Below, one piece after another: positions 1 through 5,910 of a DNA stretch of 11,003 nt. The first letter of the stretch is position 1; each line of letters starts with the position of its first letter. Below the pieces are notes generated by a model. The model was not told where the DNA came from. It made no database searches and saw nothing but the letters and a program-made list of their open reading frames with translations. The position numbers and the translations under genes were made by a program. Source of the stretch: Rhodanobacter sp. (GTDB lineage Bacteria > Pseudomonadota > Gammaproteobacteria > Xanthomonadales > Rhodanobacteraceae); assembly GCA_026193555.1 (NCBI GenBank), contig JAPHUU010000108.1:1-11003 (forward strand), written 5' to 3'.

Positions 1-2765
1 ACCGGGTGCACATAGAGCGTGCCGTCGGTCACGTTGAACTGCAGCAGCGCCGCCACCCCCGCTGAACTGTTGTAGCCATTGCCCATCAGCACCGACCACG
101 TGCCGTCGGAGGTCTGCGATATGACCGGCTTGCCGGTCATCTGGCCGATGTAATTGCTGTTGGTCTTGCCGTCGCCGGCTGAGCGCTCCCACAGCAGCGT
201 GATGTTGGCGGGATCGGTGACATCCAGCGCATAGATTGCGCGTGCCGTGCCACGCCCGGTGGTGCCGACCGCCACCGTGTGCCAATCCGTCGAGGCAGTG
301 AAGTAGACATCCGCCACCGTCAGTTCGCCGTCGTTGAAGTACTGATGCGGCACGGCCGTCGTGACGCCGTAACTCGGATTGGCAAGCGCGCTCAAGCCGC
401 TGGTGATCACCGCCGCCGGCAGGTAGGCAAAGGTCTCCGCACCGGTACCGGCATTGACCGCATGCAACATGCCGTCATTGGCCGCCATCAGTACCACTTG
501 TGCCCGCGAGAGCTTGTTGTTTGCCCACGCCGCGAACGTCGACGAACCAGCGAAGGATTCACCGATGAACTGGTTGGGATCGGGCGCGCCCACATATACC
601 GGCTGGGAGTCCACTACGTCACCCAGCGGCGTATCGCGATTGCGGTAGGCACCGGAATTCTTTTCTTCCTGCGATGCGTCACCCCGCAGGTAATTGATCA
701 TCGCCGCCTGTGCCGTCGCCGACGTGCCGAGCGCGCTTTGCTCGGCCGTCGACAGGCTGCTCAGCTGGGCAGCGGTAAACGCCACGGTCGCATTGCTCAC
801 CGGGTTGTAGGTCTTGATGTTGCGGCTGCCGAACGCGGGCAAGGCACTGGCCGCGCTCCAGCTTGGCGTGGTGGCGATGGTGCCGGTGGCAGGGTCGATG
901 GCGAGCGCTTTCAGATCGCCCTTCCACTTGGATGTGTAGTAGTTGGCCTGGTAGGCGACCGTGCCGGTGGTCAGCTTGGTCGAGTTGGCCGCCAGGCTGG
1001 CGCCGGTGCCGACGCGCTCGGTGGCGCGCTTCAGCGCATCGGTCAAGCCGCTGGCGAAGGCCTGCGGGGTGCTGGCGGAATAAAAACCGCCATGCCCGTC
1101 GACGGCGGCATGGGCCAGATCGGCGATGTTGTTGATCGATCCACCATTGGCAGATGTTGGCGTGGGCCAGCTGAAGCCGCTGATCGCGGCGCCGCCGTTG
1201 GCCCAGTTGAAAATCTGCTCCATGGTGGTGCCCGACGGCGCAATGCCGGTGGGGGTGAAACCCAGGCCTAGGGTAAAGGTGGTCATGTGCTGCCAGAAGG
1301 CCGGGTCTTCCGTGCTGGTGGAGACCTCATTGGCCGTCGTGGTGCGCAGATCCGTCTCCCAGTACTTCATGGCGACATCCGCCAGCGTGTCGCTGTTGGC
1401 ATCCTTGTAGGGCAATGCCGCCGTATAGGTATAGGACTGGCCATTGGGGCCGGTTACCTTGGTGCCGTTGGTGCCGTCCTCATTGCCTACACTGGACGGC
1501 GTCGGCCCGTTCCAGAAACCGTCGGTGGTCAGGATCGTGTACGACTGACGGCAGGCCAGTTCGGTGCCGGCATTGGCTGAGTAGTTGGGGTCCGTGGTCA
1601 TGGTCGACCACGGCTGGGGGTCTTGATAATAACGACCGACCGCATCCAGCGAAGCCCGCAACGGCGTGGAGGAACCTACTGATTCGCCGGCCACCCAGTT
1701 CCAGAAACTGGCCTTCTGGGTGAGCGCCGATCCGTCACCAAAGGGCGCCACCTCGGCAATGGCATTGCCATTGGATCCGAAAGTAGCCTTCGGTGAAGGC
1801 AGATGCGAATCATTGTTGCCATTGATCGAGCCAAACCCGATTCGAAACGTGGGGTCGATGGTCGTGAAGGCGTTCATCAGGCCACTCTTGGCCATCAGGA
1901 TGCGGGTGTGATAGTACGAAAACCAGTTGGCCACATTTTGCCGTGTCGCCGCACTGTCATCGCACACCGCCTGGCTTGCCGCCGGCAACGCAGGCAGCGC
2001 GGTGCAATCGCCCGCCTTGCCAACGTAGTGCTGGGTGTAGGGACCGGCCGCCGCACCCGTGGTGTAGGTAAAATAATATCTCTGCGTGATGGTGGTCGCC
2101 GTGCATATATTGGTGGTGGCGTCGAGGACGTCGCCCTGCTGGCAGTACCAGACATCGACGGTGGTGGGCGTTGCCGTGGCGTCTATCTTGTAATGGGGCC
2201 AGCTGTTTTCACGGCACCGGTCGCCCTGATACAGGGAGTATCCATCGGGGCACGTATACGTGGTGGTGGTCACCGGCCCAAACGTCGCGTCATAGGTACT
2301 GGTCTGGGTGAATGAGAATGCCGTGTAAAACGGAAAGGTATTCGAGTATCGCGTCACATCCACCGCGTTTGGAGTCGTCGCAAATCCGTCGACAAAGGCT
2401 GCCGTCACATGAGTCTGCACCGGGTAAGACGTGCCATCGGCCCTCGGTGGTGGTGCATAGGTGATGGTGGGGTTGAAGTAGACGCCATTGTTGGCCGAAT
2501 CCCGATAGCCATCATCCGTGGTGCTCGCCAGGTAATTTCTATCCGGCATGTAATCCCAACCCATCGAGCCCGAATCATCCAGCATCAAGGTGATATTCGG
2601 CGGCAGGGGCTGCTGGATGATCAACGGCTGCTGATCGACCGCGACGGTCGTGGCGGCGTGCGCGGGCGAGCAGACAGCGCCCAGCATCCACACGGCCAAG
2701 CCGGTGTACAACGCTTTGCCGAGAGCCCTGGCAGCCTTGTCATGCAGGCGGAAGCTGATGTTCAT
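1..2765 (-). CDS. pilY1: PilY1, type IV pilus tip adhesin/mechanosensor (C-terminus cut by window edge)
   Basis: This is the large pilus-tip protein that the minor pilins display; in the family it supports pilus extension, adhesion and surface sensing. The reading frame is open from ATG 2765 to the left edge, giving 921 residues; Pseudomonas PilY1 is about 1160, so the end is missing. A signal peptide spans about residues 1-37, ending in AHA. A von Willebrand A-like domain follows with the MIDAS pattern D63-x-S65-x-S67, six cysteines at 172-268, a CRQSYTILTTDG motif near 405-416 and a DxNxDxxxD motif at 455-463. An RGD lies at 694-696. The family beta-propeller begins near 705 with RNRDTPLGDVVDSQPVYVG, followed by ANDGMLHAVNAGTG and LMGNGYNSSAG blocks. 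The start is the first ATG after an in-frame TGA 9 nt upstream; the ribosome-binding site is weak. It lies 68 nt after pilX. Confidence 0.95.
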   Translation of the reverse strand, partial: MNISFRLHDKAARALGKALYTGLAVWMLGAVCSPAHAATTVAVDQQPLIIQQPLPPNITLMLDDSGSMGWDYMPDRNYLASTTDDGYRDSANNGVYFNPTITYAPPPRADGTSYPVQTHVTAAFVDGFATTPNAVDVTRYSNTFPFYTAFSFTQTSTYDATFGPVTTTTYTCPDGYSLYQGDRCRENSWPHYKIDATATPTTVDVWYCQQGDVLDATTNICTATTITQRYYFTYTTGAAAGPYTQHYVGKAGDCTALPALPAASQAVCDDSAATRQNVANWFSYYHTRILMAKSGLMNAFTTIDPTFRIGFGSINGNNDSHLPSPKATFGSNGNAIAEVAPFGDGSALTQKASFWNWVAGESVGSSTPLRASLDAVGRYYQDPQPWSTMTTDPNYSANAGTELACRQSYTILTTDGFWNGPTPSSVGNEDGTNGTKVTGPNGQSYTYTAALPYKDANSDTLADVAMKYWETDLRTTTANEVSTSTEDPAFWQHMTTFTLGLGFTPTGIAPSGTTMEQIFNWANGGAAISGFSWPTPTSANGGSINNIADLAHAAVDGHGGFYSASTPQAFASGLTDALKRATERVGTGASLAANSTKLTTGTVAYQANYYTSKWKGDLKALAIDPATGTIATTPSWSAASALPAFGSRNIKTYNPVSNATVAFTAAQLSSLSTAEQSALGTSATAQAAMINYLRGDASQEEKNSGAYRNRDTPLGDVVDSQPVYVGAPDPNQFIGESFAGSSTFAAWANNKLSRAQVVLMAANDGMLHAVNAGTGAETFAYLPAAVITSGLSALANPSYGVTTAVPHQYFNDGELTVADVYFTASTDWHTVAVGTTGRGTARAIYALDVTDPANITLLWERSAGDGKTNSNYIGQMTGKPVISQTSDGTWSVLMGNGYNSSAGVAALLQFNVTDGTLYVHP

Positions 2766-2833
2766 ATCGTTTCACTCTTGGAAAATGCGGCACGGGAAGA
2801 CCCATGCATCGGGATCATTCTTCGGAAGCCATC

Positions 2834-3553
2834 TCAGCCCTGCTTGATCATCGCCTGCAACGTCACCACGGCGCGGGCACCCACCGCTGCCGGATCGCCG
2901 CTGCGGGCGGTGATGCGGTAATAGATGGCCGTACTGGTACCGCCCGTCACACCGTAATTGTGCGAGCTGGCATTCTGGCCAAAACCGGTGTTGGCGGAGG
3001 GGTTGGCCCAGTTGCCCATGTTTTCGATGACGAATTGCGGCTGGCCGGTGGCGACCGCGCCAACGGAAAATTGACCCGCCGCGGTGCCAGCGGTCACCGT
3101 TTGAATGGTCCCCGCCGGCAAGCCCCTATCCGTAAACGGATTGGCTTTGCAGACCACACCGCCCGCCTGGCAGTTGCGGGCGACGATGCCCGGATTGGTG
3201 GTGATCAACGACGCGGCGACACGCATGGCCGCCTCGGCGCTCTGGAAGCCGATCTGCCGGTCGTACAGATTCGCCGCCATCCTCTGCTGCATGATCGTGC
3301 CACGCACGGCGGCGAGCCCGACCAACGTGATGATCACCAGCAGGATCAGCGCCACCACCAGCGCCACGCCGCGCTGGTTGGCTCGCGCCGGAAGCCTGCG
3401 CTGCAAACAACCCGTGTGCGCGAGTCGCCCGGGGGCAGCATGACCGGCGGGCGTGGAATCGATGGCAACACCCGCCGCCTGGCCATCCGCCAGTGATCCA
3501 TGTGACATGCGCCGGCCAGCGGCAGGGATCGGCAATACGGTATGGAAACTCAT
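2834..3553 (-). CDS. pilX: PilX, minor pilin (GspK-like tip-complex subunit)
   Basis: PilX belongs to the minor-pilin priming complex with FimT, PilV and PilW and is thought to link it to PilY1. Residues 63-82 form the hydrophobic N-terminal helix (GVALVVALILLVIITLVGLA), followed by the PilX_N pattern RMAANLYDRQIGFQSAEAAMR. The prepilin peptidase site is between G62 and V63. There is no Glu at mature position 5 (V-A-L-V-V), as in the type II secretion homologue GspK. The 239-residue length assumes ATG 3553, one nucleotide after the pilW stop and preceded by a GA-rich stretch that fits coupled translation. That start gives a 62-residue leader, far longer than usual. ATG 3508 or TTG 3406 would give leaders of 47 or 13 residues, the last being typical. 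Identity is secure; the start is not. Confidence 0.9.
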   Translation of the reverse strand: MSFHTVLPIPAAGRRMSHGSLADGQAAGVAIDSTPAGHAAPGRLAHTGCLQRRLPARANQRGVALVVALILLVIITLVGLAAVRGTIMQQRMAANLYDRQIGFQSAEAAMRVAASLITTNPGIVARNCQAGGVVCKANPFTDRGLPAGTIQTVTAGTAAGQFSVGAVATGQPQFVIENMGNWANPSANTGFGQNASSHNYGVTGGTSTAIYYRITARSGDPAAVGARAVVTLQAMIKQG

Positions 3554-3554
3554 C

Positions 3555-4583
3555 TCACTTCACCCGGTTGCGTATGGTGGTGGTGGCCGTGAACGTGCGG
3601 GAGATCGGCTTGACGTCGGTACCCGCACGCTGGTCGGTACTCTGCACCGTCAGCGCGACCTGAATGGCATCGACCAGCCCCCAGTTGGTGACCGCCTTTG
3701 CCGCCACGAAGCTGGTATTGGGTGGCTGGTGATAGAGGATGCTCATGGCGGTGACGTCACGCACCATCTCCTGGCCGGTCGCGTTGTTCAGCACCATGCG
3801 ATACAGCGAGGTGCCTCCCACCGGGTTGTTGCCCAGATACCAGTCGGCGGCGGTCATCTCGGCAATCTGCGCATTGGGGCTGAACGTATAGCTGTTGCCG
3901 GTGGTGGTGCATGCGGTGGGATAATCCAGCCCCTGGGAACAGTTGCCCGGCGTACCCGAGCCGGTGACGTAGTTGACCGTCTTGCTGGCGCTGGCGTAGC
4001 TGGTGACCTGGAAGATCGCCGAATGATCGGGATCGCAAACCATCAGTACGTCACCCGCCTGCAGAGTCGAACTGACCTCGTTGAGCACGAACTGCGCCGT
4101 CACCTGGTTGTCGCTGAGCACGCTCAGCCCCGATTCCGCCGCCCCGAGCAGGGCCACCGAATCGGTGCCGGTCACCTGCTGTCCCGCAGCCGTGCCGACC
4201 GTCAGGGCCGGGTCTGTCGTGGCGGTTCCCGCACCGTAACCCGCCACTGCACCATAGCCCGCCGCACCATTGCCAATATTGGCCCACCACGCAGGCGTAC
4301 CACCCTTGTTCGGCCCGTTGGCCAGGACGTTGCCGATGCGGCCACTGTTGTCGCAACCGGTGAGGCCCGCATCGCGGATGTCGCGGGCCATCATTTCAAA
4401 CGCGATCCGCGAGCTGTCCTGCACATCCCCCAGCGCCTGATTGGTCCGGTACGACTGCTGGGTAGCCAGGAAGACGCTGACCACGCCGGCGATGACGATC
4501 AGGCCCAGCAACATGGCCACCATCAGTTCGATCAGGGTGAATCCCGACGAAGGCCTGACCTTCACGTTGTGACGGCGAGTCAT
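3555..4583 (-). CDS. pilW: PilW, minor pilin
   Basis: PilW is a large minor pilin of the tip priming complex (GspJ-like position in the assembly). The 342-residue product starts with a short basic leader, MTRRHNVKVRPSSG, cut after G14, then FTLIELMVAMLLGLIVIAG with the canonical Glu at mature position 5 (E19). The PilW pattern RIAFEMMARDIRDAGLTGCD follows, and the C-terminal part reads as a PilW beta-rich domain ending RTFTATTTIRNRVK. ATG 4583 overlaps the pilV stop in an ATGA, so translation is probably coupled; the frame is open further upstream but that part is pilV read in the wrong frame. The length is normal for the family and I see no break. It would be inserted in the inner membrane by its N-terminal helix before assembly. 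Confidence 0.95.
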   Translation of the reverse strand: MTRRHNVKVRPSSGFTLIELMVAMLLGLIVIAGVVSVFLATQQSYRTNQALGDVQDSSRIAFEMMARDIRDAGLTGCDNSGRIGNVLANGPNKGGTPAWWANIGNGAAGYGAVAGYGAGTATTDPALTVGTAAGQQVTGTDSVALLGAAESGLSVLSDNQVTAQFVLNEVSSTLQAGDVLMVCDPDHSAIFQVTSYASASKTVNYVTGSGTPGNCSQGLDYPTACTTTGNSYTFSPNAQIAEMTAADWYLGNNPVGGTSLYRMVLNNATGQEMVRDVTAMSILYHQPPNTSFVAAKAVTNWGLVDAIQVALTVQSTDQRAGTDVKPISRTFTATTTIRNRVK

Positions 4584-5098
4584 AGCATGGCCTTGGTGGT
4601 GATGGTCTGGATGGCGCTGCCACCCACCCCTGCCCGGCTGTCGTCGAAAGTGATGGTGACGGTGCAGTCGGTGACGGAAGTGGCGACGACGGTGCAATTG
4701 ATGTTGCCAGTGGTCGACGCACTCGCACCGAGGCTCTGGGCCAGCTGCTTGCACCAGGTGTTGAGTTGGGCATTGGCCAGTGACCCTGCCGCTGCAGGGC
4801 AGTTGTTGGCCGTGATGCTGGACGCGGTGTTGTAGGCGGTGACGTTGGCGCTATCCGCGCGCATCGCATCGAGGATCGAATAGCTGGCAATCGTCGCCAT
4901 GCTGCGCGCCATCGCGCTGTTGTTGGTGGACAGCGACATCGCCTGCAGCGCGGCAATGCCCAGAAAGGCGATCGACAGCACCAGCACCGCCACCAGCACC
5001 TCGATGAGACCGACGCCGGACTGCTTCGAAAGTTTTTGATGCATCCCGAATCTGGCTGCTGTACGCGGCCATACGACCGCAGGTCTGCTGGCATTCAT
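4580..5098 (-). CDS. pilV: PilV, minor pilin
   Basis: PilV is a minor pilin (GspI-like) of the type IV pilus priming complex. The hallmark N-terminal block is GVGLIEVLVAVLVLSIAFLG, followed by LQAMSLSTNNSAMARSMATI and an MRAD sequence typical of the PilV family. Cleavage is expected after G28, leaving Glu at mature position 5 (E33). I chose ATG 5098 because it overlaps the fimT stop in TGATG, with GGGAAC about 9 nt upstream; this gives 172 residues and a 28-residue leader. ATG 5044 would give a more usual 10-residue leader (MHQKLSKQSG) but has no clear ribosome-binding site. The C-terminal half has several cysteines and is Thr/Ser-rich. Its stop overlaps the pilW start. Confidence 0.93.
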   Translation of the reverse strand: MNASRPAVVWPRTAARFGMHQKLSKQSGVGLIEVLVAVLVLSIAFLGIAALQAMSLSTNNSAMARSMATIASYSILDAMRADSANVTAYNTASSITANNCPAAAGSLANAQLNTWCKQLAQSLGASASTTGNINCTVVATSVTDCTVTITFDDSRAGVGGSAIQTITTKAML

Positions 5099-5706
5099 CA
5101 CGGGCATGTTCCCGACGTGGTGGTGGTGACAATGATCGAGCCGGCCGTCATGTTGATCTGTCGGTGATTGTTGCTGCTCATGCCGCTGGTGCAGATGTCG
5201 GCAACCAGCCCCGTATAAGGCCCGGTGGCGCCAATGGCATACCCCAGTCCCTGCCCGCCGAAACGTATCGCCTTCACGTTGCCGCTCAGCTGCAGCGGAT
5301 CGACCAGGTCCACGGTGCCGGTACCCACCGGCTGCGCCACCGTCCCCGCCATGGCAATCACCGCGCCGGTCTGCGTGCCGCATGCCGCGCCCAGCGGGTC
5401 GGTGGTGTTGCTGGCCGCGAGGTTGCTGCAGAACTGGACATTGGCGTTGCGCTTGACCGACTCCACTCGCGCCAGATTGATGGCGCCGACCATGTCGTTG
5501 ACGGTCGTCGTGAGCTTGTTGGAAAGCGTCATGGTCCGGAAGCTCGGCACCGCAATCATGATCAACACGAGCGCCACGGCCATGGTGATCATCAGCTCGA
5601 CCAGCGTGAAGCCGCGCACATGTCGCCTCATGGCAACCCGAGACACATCGCTACCCCACCGTAATTCGATCAACGAGACGCCTCGCTGACGCGACAAGAC
5701 TTGCAT
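5098..5706 (-). CDS. fimT: FimT/FimU (GspH-type) minor pilin with an extra N-terminal prepilin motif
   Basis: This is the first gene of the minor-pilin operon. The body is a GspH/FimT pilin: RGFTLVELMITMAVALVLIM, then INLARVESVKRNANVQFC, the family pattern after the helix, and a C-terminal cysteine. Cleavage is expected between G32 and F33, with Glu at mature position 5 (E37). The start at ATG 5706 has a strong AGGGAG ribosome-binding site 6 nt upstream and gives 202 residues. It places a second complete prepilin signature, RQRG-VSLIEL, at residues 6-15, which is not followed by a hydrophobic helix. Internal starts GTG 5646 (preceded by GGTGGGG) or ATG 5631 would give 182 or 177 residues, the usual family size. 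Identity is secure; the functional start is open. Confidence 0.9.
   Translation of the reverse strand: MQVLSRQRGVSLIELRWGSDVSRVAMRRHVRGFTLVELMITMAVALVLIMIAVPSFRTMTLSNKLTTTVNDMVGAINLARVESVKRNANVQFCSNLAASNTTDPLGAACGTQTGAVIAMAGTVAQPVGTGTVDLVDPLQLSGNVKAIRFGGQGLGYAIGATGPYTGLVADICTSGMSSNNHRQINMTAGSIIVTTTTSGTCP
5662..5706 (-). other. Orphan prepilin leader and cleavage motif fused in frame to fimT
   Basis: Codons 1-15 of the fimT frame read MQVLSRQRGVSLIEL, a complete type IV prepilin start: basic leader, Gly before the cut and Glu at +5. Instead of a hydrophobic helix the frame continues RWGSDVSRVAMRRHVRG and then enters the genuine fimT signature. Only 57 nt separate the two motifs' Glu-Leu and Phe-Thr parts, too little for a missing helix in any frame. 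I infer a relic of a deleted upstream prepilin gene, or of a tandem fimT copy, that left its start and ribosome-binding site. A deliberate fusion is possible but less likely. Confidence 0.5.
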
Positions 5707-5712
5707 GGAATT

Positions 5713-5718
5713 CTCCCT
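5713..5718 (-). promoter_or_regulatory. Strong Shine-Dalgarno sequence before fimT
   Basis: AGGGAG on the minus strand lies 6 nt before ATG 5706. It is the best ribosome-binding site in the pilin operon and argues that translation starts at 5706, before the orphan prepilin motif, rather than only at the internal starts. Confidence 0.7.
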
Positions 5719-5733
5719 GATACCCCTGCATCC

Positions 5734-5761
5734 ACTGTACTCATCCGCCTGGCCATGACCA
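5734..5761 (-). promoter_or_regulatory. Weak candidate sigma-70 promoter for the minor-pilin operon
   Basis: On the minus strand TGGTCA (5761-5756) and TACAGT (5739-5734) are separated by 16 nt. Each matches four of six bases of the -35 and -10 consensus. Transcription would start near 5727, about 20 nt before fimT. The match is weak and could be chance. Confidence 0.2.
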
Positions 5762-5818
5762 GCCCCTGACCGACCAACGGTAGCAATTGCCCGACAAACG
5801 GCGATCCGCGACCCTGAA

Positions 5819-5838
5819 AATGTGCACGGGCGCACATT
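5819..5838 (-). promoter_or_regulatory. CRP/Clp/Vfr-like inverted repeat upstream of the pilin operon
   Basis: A perfect 7-bp inverted repeat, AATGTGC and GCACATT, flanks a 6-nt spacer. Its core TGTGC-N6-GCACA matches 8 of 10 bases of the CRP-family consensus TGTGA-N6-TCACA and has exactly the right spacing. CRP homologues (Vfr in Pseudomonas, Clp in xanthomonads) are known to control pilus genes. It lies about 113-132 nt upstream of the fimT start and about 75 nt past the ppk1 stop. It could instead be a small stem-loop at the end of the ppk1 message, but no T-run follows. Confidence 0.4.
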
Positions 5839-5910
5839 GCAGCGCGAGCCCGCCGCAGTCGCACAAACCGCGCGCGGGCCGCCGGCTGGAGGAATACCCT
5901 GCCGCCGCCC

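Noticed and set aside
279..3496. Several plus-strand frames of 81-330 codons opposite pilY1 and pilX
   Set aside because: They are shadows of pilY1 and pilX; the minus frame gives continuous PilY1 homology and was read through without a stop in the stretches checked.
3453..4835. 460-codon plus-strand open frame antisense to pilX-pilW-pilV
   Set aside because: It crosses three genuine pilin genes and has no recognisable motif or ribosome-binding site.
5740..5790. Sigma-54 type promoter before fimT (TTGG...GC with 10-nt spacing)
   Set aside because: Only the GG and GC core fits; most other consensus bases of the -24/-12 elements are absent.
5848..5879. GCCCGC...GCGGGC inverted repeat as a ppk1 terminator
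   Set aside because: The stem is only 6 bp with a 20-nt loop and no T-run follows.
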